This document shows positions 14,004-21,616 of a DNA stretch of 25,428 nucleotides, piece after piece. The notes beneath the pieces were generated by a model. It did not search any database, was not told where the DNA came from, and was given only the letters and a program-made list of their open reading frames with translations. Origin of the DNA: an uncultured Collinsella sp. (GTDB taxonomy: Bacteria > Actinomycetota > Coriobacteriia > Coriobacteriales > Coriobacteriaceae); contig CAAELZ010000084.1 in the NCBI GenBank assembly GCA_900756945.1, forward strand, positions 1 to 25,428, in the 5' to 3' direction. The translations under genes and the position numbers were made by a program. Position 1 is the first letter of the stretch. Every line of letters begins with the position of its first letter.

Positions 14004-14465
14004 TTATTTGGACGATTCCGGGAGGGACGGCCCCGCCTCCCTGAACTCGACCGGCGACATGTAGCCCAGCGTCGAGTGGATCCTGAAGTTGTTGTACCAG
14101 TGCACGTAATCCAAGAGCTTGGCTCGGAGCTCGCGCGTCCCTCCTCGGTCCTTCGGAGTGGCCGACGATCTCCCCGTTGCAGAGGTCGACGAGCAGGCAG
14201 ACGTAGTTCCACGACGCCCCGACGCGCACGCAGGCCAAGTCGCTGCATATATGGGTGCACGGCGCCCTGCCGCCGAAGCCGCGCGCGACGACGTTCGACA
14301 CGTCGGCCTCGTTGACCACCCCGGGGTGCACCTTGAACCTCTTCCTGCCGTATGCGCCGGCCAGGCCGTTCTTCCTCATGATGCGGCAGACGCGGCGCCG
14401 GCTGACGGTAACGCCCGACCTCCCGGGCGACGCCTTGATCTTGCGCGATCCGTTCCGGCCCTTGC
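14004..14465 (-). pseudogene. IS3-family transposase (OrfB) remnant with an internal deletion
   Basis: On the - strand the translation GRNGSRKIKA, VTVSRRRVCRIMRKNGL, YGRKRFKVHPG and SDLACVRVGASWNYVCLLVDL matches the N-terminal and first catalytic part of IS3-type OrfB integrases, including the first Asp of the DDE triad. After GEIVGHSEGPRRDA the frame changes and jumps straight to RELRAKLLDYVHWYNNFRIHSTLGYMSPVEF (in pieces), the C-terminal end, stopping at 14004. The stretch with the second Asp and the Glu is missing, so the protein cannot be active. OrfA and the 5' end of the element are also gone; the remnant abuts the nucleosidase fragment directly. The remaining element end is probably near 13990-14004. 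Confidence 0.85.
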
Positions 14466-14476
14466 TGGCGGCGTGT

Positions 14477-14779
14477 GCCGCCGCGGCCGCCGTCGCCCCC
14501 GACATTAAGGTCCTCAAGGGCCGCGTCGTCTCCGGCGACCAGTTCGTCTCGCCCGCGGAACAGAAGGAGCGAATCCTCGCGACCTTCGGCGACCTGTGCT
14601 GCGAGATGGAGGGCTGCACCATCGCGCAGGCCGCTTATCTCAACGGCGTGCCCCTCGTCGTCGTGCGCGCCATCAGCGACAAGCCCTGCGCCGAGGGCCG
14701 GGTCGTCGACTACAACACCTTCGAGAAGAAGGCCGCCTGCGACTGCGCCCGCATCGCCGCGCGCATGGTTAAGCTTTAG
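14477..14779 (+). pseudogene. mtnN: 5'-methylthioadenosine/S-adenosylhomocysteine nucleosidase, C-terminal fragment
   Basis: About 100 residues match the C-terminal half of MTA/SAH nucleosidase: VAPDIKVLKGRVVSGDQF, CCEMEGCTIAQAAYLNGVP with the substrate-binding Glu pair, and VVVRAISDKP with the catalytic Asp. The enzyme splits methylthioadenosine and S-adenosylhomocysteine to adenine and a thio-sugar. The N-terminal half, including the other catalytic Glu, is absent; upstream sequence is transposase read backwards. No start codon with a ribosome site fits, so this is most likely a broken gene. It ends with TAG at 14777-14779. Confidence 0.85.
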
Positions 14780-14835
14780 GCCCTGCGCGCCGGGGCCCTT
14801 CTTTATGTTGGGACCCCGGCGCGCCGGGCCCTTTC
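14779..14835 (+). terminator. Long GC-rich hairpin after the nucleosidase fragment
   Basis: Bases 14779-14798 pair with 14811-14830 at 18 of 20 positions (two mismatches), with a 12-base loop and CTTTCC after it. The stem is GGCCC, GCGCGCCGGGG and CC. It probably was the terminator of the original nucleosidase gene; the T-run is short. Confidence 0.6.
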
Positions 14836-15005
14836 CAAAGCGAAGTGTCGAGCCGAAGTGTTGAGCGTCGGCCCTGAATGTTCAATGGCCGTTGTTTTCT
14901 GCCCCTCAAGTGGTGGACTTTTCCTCGGAGCTGTTGATTCCCCCACGCGCCCCCTTCCGTTCTCTGTTCTCCCCTTATACTCCTTGTACGAGGAGGTAAG
15001 AAGTC

Positions 15006-17747
15006 ATGGACAAGACCACACAGGACAGCTTGGCAAAGAAACCCGTCGACATGAGGGACAGGATTCTCGAGCATCTCGAGGCCCTCACCTCTGCCGTCTC
15101 GCTCGACGACCTTGCCCGTCTGTCCACCTCCGACATCGCCGAGACGCTCATCATCTCCAGGAGCCTGGCGAGCCAGTACCTCAACGACCTTGTTCGCGCC
15201 GGTCTTGTGGTTAAGGTGGCGGGCAGGCCTGTCCGTTATTTTCATCGCCGCGCGTTCCAGAAGCGTTTTCAGGTAAAGCTCTCTGCAAGCGAGTACGCCT
15301 CGCTCGCCGACCTCATCCAGGCGACGGGAATCGCCGATCACCGCGACTTCGCGCGTGCCGTGGGCTTCGACATGAGCCTCAGCTCCGTTGTCGAGCAGTG
15401 CAAGGCTGCGGTTCAGTACCCTCCGTTTGGCCTGCCCATCCTCTTGAGCGGCGGCGTGGGTGTCGGTAAGTCTTTCCTTTCTCGCCTTGTGTACGAGTAC
15501 GGCAAGAACCAGGGCTTGCTGTCCCGCGACTCCTCCTATGTGCGCATCGACTGCGCCGGGGTCCCGGACGCCGCCTCGTTCAACGGGTTTCTTGACGAGT
15601 CGATCGCGAAAGCGCGCGGGGGTGTGGTCTTTGTCAACGGCATCGAGGCACTCTCTCCCTCTGCGATGGAGCACTGCCTTGCGACGGCCCTCGGGCTCGA
15701 TGCCTCCCAGGATGCGCCGCGCGCTCGCCTCGTTCTTTCGACGACGCTTTCCGCCGATGACCTGAAGGTTTCCTCGGCCTACAGCAAAATGCCCATCTGT
15801 GCCCGCGTCCCCTCACTCAAGGAGCGGACCCCCGAGGAGCGCGAGGATCTCATCTTGAGCTTCCTGCGCAGCGAGGGGTGCCGAATCGGTTCTGATGTGA
15901 AGATCAGCCGCGGCGCATACCGTTGCCTCGTGAACGCGGACTTTTCCGATAACATCGCCGGCTTGCGCGCCTGCGTGACGAACTGCTGTGCCAAAGCGTT
16001 CCTCAATCGCGAGGGCGACTACGTCGTCGTTCGCCCGTATCTTCTTCCCAGCGGGCTCCTCTCCTCCGCGCAGATCGATCAACAGCCCGACGATGGCGTT
16101 CTGATCGACGCGTCTCTGGATGCCGCCGAGAGCACAGGGCCGGTCGAGCAGGCGCTCGATGCCCTGTGCTCCCTCGATGAGCGATTCTGCGCCGGAGAGC
16201 TCTCTGTCTCCGAGCTTGTCTCGCAAGCTGTCTCCGCTGTGCGCGGCGTTGAGGATCACTTGATCTTCGACCACGGCGTCGCCTCCTCGAGGTCGCGCGC
16301 CTTCGAGCGCGTCGTGGGCGCGGTCCTTGCCGACGCAGGCTCTTCTTATGGCATCGAGCTTTCGAGGAAGGTCGCTTTTCTACTGGCCCAGGAGATTTGC
16401 CTGCAGTTGTGGCCGGGTATCGGCCTGGCTAAGCGAAAGTCTGCCTGTGCGGAGCAAATCTCCCATCTCCTCGGTGCCGTGACCTCCGAATTGCCGTTTG
16501 CCTCGAGTGTCTCCGATCAGGTCGCCGCAGACGTGGAAGGGGCGCTGGGAATCTCGCTCGATCACTTCACGAAGACGCTTCTGACGCTGTGCGTCGCATC
16601 GGAGTCTCGCGATGCGAAGGCCCTTCGGACGCTCTGCGTCATCTTGTCCCACGGCTACTCAACGGCGACGAGCATCGCCGACGCGGCGAACCGTATGCTC
16701 GGCATGCATGTGTACGAGGCTGTCGACATGCCCTACGACCAGCAGCTGAAGGACATCGTCGGTCCGCTCCAGCGCCTCGTCGACCGCCATTCCTACTGCA
16801 CCGGGGTCGTGTTCCTCGTCGACATGGGCTCCTTGGAGGAGGCCTATAAGGCCCTCGAGAACGTTACCGACTCCACTATCGGCGTGGTGAACAACGTCTC
16901 TACCGGTCTTGCGCTCGAGATCGGGGTCGGGCTGCTCGGCGGCAAGTCCATCGCCGAGGTTCTTGGCGATGCGACCGCCGCGTGCGTGACGCACTGCAAG
17001 GTGATCGAGCGCGTCAACCGTGAGGACGCCATCGTCTTCTGCTCCGAGTCCGGGGTCGACGCCGCGGAGAGGATACGCCAGCTCGTCTCGCAGAGCCTCC
17101 CGCACACCATAGGCGCGCGCCTGCTCACGAGGTCCTTTAAGCAGCTCGTCGCGAACGGGTCGAACGACGCCGTTTTCTCCGAGCACCGCGTCTGCGCCGT
17201 CATCGGCACGGGAGACCCCGGGGTCGCCTCCGTCCCCTTCGTCGCCCTCGAGGACATCATGTCGACGGCGTCCGCCTCTAAGGTTGATGCCGTGTTCGGC
17301 AGGTGGCTTGACGCTTCCGAGCTCTCTTCTTTTCACGAGAAGCTGCTCTCGAACATGACGCTGCAGAACGTCATCCGCTCCATCACCATCCTCGACCCGG
17401 AGCGGCTATTCCATGAGATCGAGAGCGCCGTACACGAGCTTCAGCGCAGGACAGGCGAGAAGATCGGCAGCAACGCCATCATTGGGCTCTACGTTCACCT
17501 CTGCTGTCTCGTCGAGCGCCTTGTTACCAGAAACCCCATTGAGACCTACGTTGGCCAGGACCGCTTCGAGGAGGAACGCGCCGATTTCATCGAGTCCTTC
17601 AGGCAGAGCTTCTCGAGCATCTCGACGCGCTATCGCGTAGAGGTTCCCGTAAGCGAGATCGCATATGTCTTCGACTACATAAGCGTGAGCGCCGCCCCGG
17701 CGCGAGAAGAGCGCCTCGGCTCCTCGGACCTCCTGCTCGACGAGTGA
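15006..17747 (+). CDS. LevR-like PRD/EIIA transcriptional regulator with degenerate AAA+ domain
   Basis: The 913-residue protein has the domain order of B. subtilis LevR, the activator of the levan/fructose PTS operon. It has an N-terminal winged helix (about 15-80, with DIAETLIISRSLASQYLNDLVRAGLV), an AAA+ domain (about 110-345), PRD1 (about 375-490), an EIIA-Man-like domain (about 540-680) with SHGYSTA near 548-554 whose His can accept phosphate, and PRD2 (about 780-895) with His in GLYVHLCCLVERL. Walker A is intact (GGVGVGKS, 149-156). However, the Walker B region reads GGVVFVNGIEAL (205-216), lacking the acidic pair, and the GAFTGA loop that contacts sigma-54 is missing between about 180 and 205. 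The domains suggest control by PTS phosphorylation according to sugar supply. AGGAGGT at 14991-14997 marks the start; TATACT at 14976-14981 is a weak -10 candidate. It lies 123 bases upstream of the EIIB gene, same strand. Confidence 0.88.
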   Translation: MDKTTQDSLAKKPVDMRDRILEHLEALTSAVSLDDLARLSTSDIAETLIISRSLASQYLNDLVRAGLVVKVAGRPVRYFHRRAFQKRFQVKLSASEYASLADLIQATGIADHRDFARAVGFDMSLSSVVEQCKAAVQYPPFGLPILLSGGVGVGKSFLSRLVYEYGKNQGLLSRDSSYVRIDCAGVPDAASFNGFLDESIAKARGGVVFVNGIEALSPSAMEHCLATALGLDASQDAPRARLVLSTTLSADDLKVSSAYSKMPICARVPSLKERTPEEREDLILSFLRSEGCRIGSDVKISRGAYRCLVNADFSDNIAGLRACVTNCCAKAFLNREGDYVVVRPYLLPSGLLSSAQIDQQPDDGVLIDASLDAAESTGPVEQALDALCSLDERFCAGELSVSELVSQAVSAVRGVEDHLIFDHGVASSRSRAFERVVGAVLADAGSSYGIELSRKVAFLLAQEICLQLWPGIGLAKRKSACAEQISHLLGAVTSELPFASSVSDQVAADVEGALGISLDHFTKTLLTLCVASESRDAKALRTLCVILSHGYSTATSIADAANRMLGMHVYEAVDMPYDQQLKDIVGPLQRLVDRHSYCTGVVFLVDMGSLEEAYKALENVTDSTIGVVNNVSTGLALEIGVGLLGGKSIAEVLGDATAACVTHCKVIERVNREDAIVFCSESGVDAAERIRQLVSQSLPHTIGARLLTRSFKQLVANGSNDAVFSEHRVCAVIGTGDPGVASVPFVALEDIMSTASASKVDAVFGRWLDASELSSFHEKLLSNMTLQNVIRSITILDPERLFHEIESAVHELQRRTGEKIGSNAIIGLYVHLCCLVERLVTRNPIETYVGQDRFEEERADFIESFRQSFSSISTRYRVEVPVSEIAYVFDYISVSAAPAREERLGSSDLLLDE

Positions 17748-17806
17748 CCTTCCCCGCGCCGCCGCAAGCTGACCGCGCGTCCTCAATAATCCGATAACCC
17801 CTTGCC

Positions 17807-17829
17807 CGGCGCGAATCCGGATAGCGCCG
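17807..17829. promoter_or_regulatory. Palindrome upstream of the mannose-family PTS genes, possible operator
   Basis: CGGCGC (17807-17812) and GCGCCG (17824-17829) are inverted repeats separated by 11 bases, in the 123-base gap between the regulator and the EIIB gene. LevR-type activators use inverted-repeat upstream sites, so this is the best operator candidate in the gap. GC-rich palindromes arise easily by chance here, so confidence is low. Confidence 0.3.
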
Positions 17830-17870
17830 AGGCAGTACCGAACGCAAAACTTCATTTGATAGGAGCAAAC

Positions 17871-18344
17871 ATGAGTGTTGTTATGGCACGAATCGACAAT
17901 CGCCTGCTTCACGGCATCATCGTGACGCAGTGGGCCCCGGTGTCGGGCGCGACCCGAGTCATGGTCATCGACGACAAGGTCGCCGGCGACGAGGTCCTGA
18001 AGTCCACCATGAGGATGGCGCGCCCCGCGGGCATGGCCGTTTCGATCATCTCCGAGCAGACCGCGCTCAAGAACTTCGCCGCGGGCAAGTACGACCGCGA
18101 GAAGGTCTTCGTCATCGCCAAGGAGCCCGAGACGATGCTTCGCCTGGTCGAGTCGGGCGTCGAGCTCCCGTCGCTGGTCGTCGGCGGCTCGCTCGTCAAG
18201 GAGGACGGCATCCAGCTCACCCAGCGCGCCTACGCCTCCGCCGAGAACGTCCAGAGCTACAAGGCGCTCATCGCCCGTGGCGTCAAGGTGACGGCCCAGT
18301 TCGTGCCCGCCGACAAGCCCGCCTCCGTCGCAGACCTCATCTAA
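17871..18344 (+). CDS. PTS mannose/fructose/sorbose family EIIB subunit
   Basis: EIIB takes phosphate from EIIA and passes it to the incoming sugar. The 157-residue product begins MSVVMARIDNRLLHGIIVTQW, the family signature with the phosphorylated His at position 14 (most relatives read RIDDRLIHGQV). The later part VMVIDDKVAGDEVLKSTMRMA and LVVGGSL also fit the fold. ATG 17871 has TAGGAGC at 17860-17866 upstream and gives the family N terminus; the open frame further upstream is only spacer. It is the first PTS gene of a set in the order EIIB, EIIC, EIID, EIIA. Confidence 0.95.
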   Translation: MSVVMARIDNRLLHGIIVTQWAPVSGATRVMVIDDKVAGDEVLKSTMRMARPAGMAVSIISEQTALKNFAAGKYDREKVFVIAKEPETMLRLVESGVELPSLVVGGSLVKEDGIQLTQRAYASAENVQSYKALIARGVKVTAQFVPADKPASVADLI

Positions 18345-18353
18345 GGGGGAAAT

Positions 18354-19139
18354 ATGGTCAACTTCACTATCCTGCAGGTCGTCCTTTTGACCCTGCTGGC
18401 CTTCATCAAGCACGTGGACTACTACGGCATCCCGATGATCTTCGTCAATTACGCCGTTTTCTGGGGCCTCATCACCGGAGTCGTCATGGGCGACTGGAAG
18501 ACCGGCCTTGTCATCGGCGGCACCATTCAGCTCATGCAGCTCGGCGTCGCGGGCTTCGGCGGCTCCTCCATTCCCGACTACGGCACGATGGCCATCATCG
18601 CCACCGCCTACGGCGTGACCCTGGGCTCCGACACGGGCCTCGCCATCGGCCTGCCGGTCGGCATGCTCGGCATCCAGCTCGACGTCGTCGCCAAGATCCT
18701 CAACGGCTTTGTCGTCGAGAAGTCTCAGAAGTTCTGCAACGAGGGTAAGTTCAATCAGATGAACGCCATCCTGTGGGTCTGCCCCGCGCTCTTCGGCCTG
18801 TGCGCCGCCCTGCCCGTCTTTGTCTCCGTGACGCTCGGCCAGCCCGCCGTCAACTGGCTCCTCGAGGTCATGCCCCAGTGGTTCCTCTCCGGCCTCACCC
18901 TCGCCGGCAAGATGCTCCCGGCCGTCGGTATCGCCATGCTGCTCCGCTACATGCCAACCGCCAAGTACTTCCAGTACCTGCTCGCCGGCTTCTTCCTCTC
19001 GGCCTTCCTGAACGTGCCCATCATCGGCGCCGCCATCGTCGGCGTTGCCCTCGCGATTGCGTTCTACCAGCGTGCCGAGAGGGACACCGAGCTCGCCGCC
19101 CACGCTTCCGCAGACGCCTTCATCGGAGAGGATGAGTAA
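18354..19139 (+). CDS. PTS mannose/fructose/sorbose family EIIC subunit
   Basis: This 261-residue hydrophobic protein is one of the two membrane partners that form the sugar channel of a mannose-class PTS. It has several long membrane segments, GLVIGGTIQLMQLGVAGFGGSSIPDYG (in pieces near 57-83) and GLAIGLPVGMLGIQLDV near 101-117, both conserved in the sorbose-type EIIC family. GGGGGAAAT at 18345-18353 is the ribosome site. It starts 9 bases after EIIB and ends 2 bases before EIID, so the genes are probably one transcript. Confidence 0.95.
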   Translation: MVNFTILQVVLLTLLAFIKHVDYYGIPMIFVNYAVFWGLITGVVMGDWKTGLVIGGTIQLMQLGVAGFGGSSIPDYGTMAIIATAYGVTLGSDTGLAIGLPVGMLGIQLDVVAKILNGFVVEKSQKFCNEGKFNQMNAILWVCPALFGLCAALPVFVSVTLGQPAVNWLLEVMPQWFLSGLTLAGKMLPAVGIAMLLRYMPTAKYFQYLLAGFFLSAFLNVPIIGAAIVGVALAIAFYQRAERDTELAAHASADAFIGEDE

Positions 19140-19141
19140 CC

Positions 19142-19975
19142 ATGGAAAACGAGAACATCACCGCCATCGCCGAGGGCAAGCCCTCCGGCTACAAGGTCAC
19201 CAAGAAGGACCTGCGCAACGCGAACTGGCGCTGGCTCATGAGCGTGTGCACCTTCAACTACCAGACCCAGCAGGGCGCCTCAGTCGCCTACGCCCTCTCG
19301 CCGGTCCTGAGGAAGATCTACACGAACGACGAGGACTATAAGCAAGCGCTCAACAACCACTTCCGCTACTACAACACCCAGCCTTGGCTCGCCGCCATCA
19401 TCCTTGGCGCCTGCGTGGCCATGGAGGAGCGCGACGGCCTAGCGGCGGCGGACGCCGTCCAAGACCTGAAGATCGGCACCATGGGACCGCTCGCCGGCGT
19501 CGGCGACTCCCTGCTCATGACCATGATCCCGACCATCATGGGCTCCATCGCCGCCTACATGGCCATCGAGGGCAACCCCGTGGGAGCCGGCATCTGGTTC
19601 GCGCTCATCCTGGCCATCTTCTGGGTCCGCATGCACGCCCTCGAGTTCGGCTACAAGCAGGGCGTGAAGCTCGTCACCGACTTCAGCGAGAAGCTTCCCA
19701 ACCTCACTGCCGCCGCCTCCGTGCTCGGCCTCACCGTGGTCGGCTGCCTCATCGCCTCGGTCATCGGCGTCACCTGCCCGATTAGCTTCAGCTTCGGCGA
19801 CGTCGCGATGGAGATTCAGCCGCTGCTCGACAAGATCCTGCCTGCCATGATCCCCGCCGCCATCACGGGAAGCGCGTATTACCTTCTTACCAAGAAGAAC
19901 GCGAGCATGACGGCCCTCATCCTCGTGGTGATCGTCCTCGCGATGGTCGCCTCCGCCGCCGGCATCCTCGCCTAG
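19142..19975 (+). CDS. PTS mannose/fructose/sorbose family EIID subunit
   Basis: EIID is the second membrane partner and occurs only in mannose-class systems, so it fixes the PTS class. The 277-residue product shows NWRWLMSVCTFNYQTQQGASVAYAL near 27-51, FRYYNTQPWLAAIILG near 73-88, the GTMGPLAGVGDSLL signature near 114-127, and several C-terminal membrane segments. GGAGAGGATGAG at 19124-19135 inside the EIIC end is the ribosome site. It starts 2 bases after the EIIC stop. Confidence 0.95.
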   Translation: MENENITAIAEGKPSGYKVTKKDLRNANWRWLMSVCTFNYQTQQGASVAYALSPVLRKIYTNDEDYKQALNNHFRYYNTQPWLAAIILGACVAMEERDGLAAADAVQDLKIGTMGPLAGVGDSLLMTMIPTIMGSIAAYMAIEGNPVGAGIWFALILAIFWVRMHALEFGYKQGVKLVTDFSEKLPNLTAAASVLGLTVVGCLIASVIGVTCPISFSFGDVAMEIQPLLDKILPAMIPAAITGSAYYLLTKKNASMTALILVVIVLAMVASAAGILA

Positions 19976-20001
19976 CTTCGACCCAAGAGATTGGTGAATC
20001 A

Positions 20002-20400
20002 ATGAGAAAGATAGTTGTGGCGAGCCATTCCCTTCTCGCCCAGGGCTTCAAGGACACCCTCGAGTTCCTTACGGGTAAGGGCGACGCCGTCAACGCCGTG
20101 TGCGCCTACGTGAACGACAACGGCGAGGGGCTCGACGCGGCGGTCGAGGCGGCTCTTTCGGGCGCTGACGAGGTCGTCGTCCTCACCGACGCGTACGGCG
20201 GCAGCGTGAACCAGCGCTTTTCCCGCTTCGCCTCCGACCGGATCCACGTGATCGCGGGTGTCAACCTCCCGCTCGCCATGACGGTCGCGCTCGCGCGCCC
20301 CGACGAGAAACTCGACTTCGACGCCCTCGTCAACGAGGCGCGCCAGCAGATCATCTACGTGAACGGTGCCAGTTCCGCCGAGTGCGACGACGACGAATAG
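20002..20400 (+). CDS. PTS mannose/fructose/sorbose family EIIA subunit
   Basis: EIIA receives phosphate from HPr and gives it to EIIB. The 132-residue product starts MRKIVVASHSLLAQGFKDT, in which His 9 is the expected phosphorylation site, followed by VVVLTDAYGGSVNQRF, which matches the DLFGGSP-like segment of the family. The very acidic tail ends ECDDDE. CCAAGAGATT before ATG 20002 is a weak ribosome site. The separate EIIA and EIIB genes, with EIIA last, differ from the E. coli ManX fusion and are common in Gram-positive operons. Confidence 0.93.
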   Translation: MRKIVVASHSLLAQGFKDTLEFLTGKGDAVNAVCAYVNDNGEGLDAAVEAALSGADEVVVLTDAYGGSVNQRFSRFASDRIHVIAGVNLPLAMTVALARPDEKLDFDALVNEARQQIIYVNGASSAECDDDE

Positions 20401-20412
20401 AGGAGGTCGACG

Positions 20413-21537
20413 ATGAGAGAGTTCCTTAAGGACGTGTGGATGCACGGCGGTGAGGAAAGCCGCGCCATCACCCCCGAGAACATCACGGGCGAGAAGGGCC
20501 GCGCTGCCATGTCGGCCAGCCACCTCGGCGTCGGCCGCAAGGGCTCGTGCTGCGTGCCCCTTGAGTCCGGCGAGACCATCACGCTCGCGGACATCGAGGG
20601 CCCCGGCATCATCCGCCACATCTGGATGACCGTCCCCGACAAGACCGCCGCCGGCAGCTTCGTCATGCGTGACCTCGTGCTGCGCTTCTACTGGGACGAC
20701 GAGGAGACCCCCTCGGTCGAGTGCCCTGTCGGCGACTTCTTCTGCAACGGCTTCGGTGAGCGCGCCATCGTCAACTCGATGCCCATCTGCGTGAACCCGA
20801 CGGGCGGCATGAACTGCTACTTCGAGATGCCCTTCAGGAAGCACGCCAAGGTCACGCTTACGAGCGAGCACCCCGGGTTCATTAAGTACATCTTCTACAC
20901 GTTCAACTACGCGCTCACCGACGTGCCGGACGACGCCATGTACTTCCACGCCCGCTTTAACCGCGAGCGCAGCACCCGCAGGGGCGTCGACTACACCGTG
21001 CTCGACGGCGTGCGCGGCAAGGGCTACTACGTCGGCACCTACATGGCCCTGTGCGCCCTGGAGCGCTATTGGTGGGGCGAGGGCGAGATGAAGTTCTTCC
21101 TCGACGGCGACGAGGAGTTCCCCACGGTCACCTCGACGGGAGCCGAGGACTACTTCGGCGGTGCCTGGGCCTTCCTCGACAGGCCGCCCCACGCGTTGCC
21201 CGAGGCGCAGTGCTTCAACACGCTGTTCGCCGGCTACCCGTACCGCTCGACGCGCGACGCCACGCGCGACCGCTTCAGCGCGGGCAAGCCGAACCCGAAT
21301 CCGATGCTCGCGACTAACGACGACGCGCTGCCCAGGCACGGCCTCTACAGGTGGCACCTTCCCGACCCGATCTCGTTCAAGGAGGACCTGCGCGTGACGT
21401 TCCAGGACCTCGGCAACGACGACATCAAGCTCTACGAGCGCGAGGACGACATCTCCACCGTCGCCTACTGGTACCAAAGCGAGCCGCACGCCGTGCTCGC
21501 CCCGTTTGCCGCAAGGCAGGACCGCGTGCCCAGGTAG
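20413..21537 (+). CDS. DUF2961 protein, glycoside hydrolase family GH172
   Basis: The 374-residue protein matches the DUF2961 family, now GH172, whose studied members include a Bifidobacterium enzyme acting on difructose dianhydride I and alpha-fructofuranosides and D-arabinofuranosidases. Family features are GPGIIRHIWMT near 63-73, the WDDEETPSVECPVGDFFC segment near 94-111, and the active-site region WWGEGEMKFFLDGDEE then STGAEDYFGGAW near 241-252. By analogy, Glu 223 and Glu 245 would be nucleophile and acid/base; they are one residue further apart than in the usual GEG-to-TGTED spacing. No signal peptide is visible, so it acts in the cytoplasm, fitting a substrate imported by the PTS. GAGGAGG at 20400-20406 is the ribosome site; EIIA ends 12 bases upstream. 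The exact sugar is not known; a phosphorylated fructose-containing disaccharide is the working idea. Confidence 0.88.
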   Translation: MREFLKDVWMHGGEESRAITPENITGEKGRAAMSASHLGVGRKGSCCVPLESGETITLADIEGPGIIRHIWMTVPDKTAAGSFVMRDLVLRFYWDDEETPSVECPVGDFFCNGFGERAIVNSMPICVNPTGGMNCYFEMPFRKHAKVTLTSEHPGFIKYIFYTFNYALTDVPDDAMYFHARFNRERSTRRGVDYTVLDGVRGKGYYVGTYMALCALERYWWGEGEMKFFLDGDEEFPTVTSTGAEDYFGGAWAFLDRPPHALPEAQCFNTLFAGYPYRSTRDATRDRFSAGKPNPNPMLATNDDALPRHGLYRWHLPDPISFKEDLRVTFQDLGNDDIKLYEREDDISTVAYWYQSEPHAVLAPFAARQDRVPR

Positions 21538-21564
21538 GGTCGCCTCGAAACAAGCCAACGTTAT

Positions 21565-21598
21565 GGGCGCCCGCGGTTGACCATGACTGCGGGCGTCC
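21565..21598 (+). promoter_or_regulatory. Intercistronic hairpin between the GH172 gene and the fructokinase gene
   Basis: GGGCGCCCGCGGT (21565-21577) can pair with ACTGCGGGCGTCC (21586-21598) at all 13 positions (two G-U) around an 8-base loop. Only CTTTG follows, then the AAGGAGG ribosome site at 21605-21611. It may be a weak terminator or an mRNA stabiliser that sets different expression for the kinase. Confidence 0.55.
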
Positions 21599-21616
21599 CT
21601 TTGTAAGGAGGATCAC

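Noticed and set aside
14255..14779. A continuous 174-codon + strand frame suggesting a whole nucleosidase-like gene
   Set aside because: Only the last 100 codons match the nucleosidase; the first part is the transposase read from the wrong strand.
17830..17846. Possible sigma-54 (-24/-12) promoter before the EIIB gene
   Set aside because: The GGCA and GC elements are one base too far apart and the TT before GC is missing; the regulator also lacks the sigma-54 contact loop.
17406..19103. Open frame of 565 codons on the - strand
   Set aside because: It lies opposite well-recognised regulator and PTS genes; its Gly/Asp/Glu/Arg-rich content is what the reverse of C-ending codons gives in high-GC DNA.
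19999..21558. Open frame of 519 codons on the - strand
   Set aside because: Complete shadow of the EIIA and GH172 genes, with no family motif and low-complexity composition.
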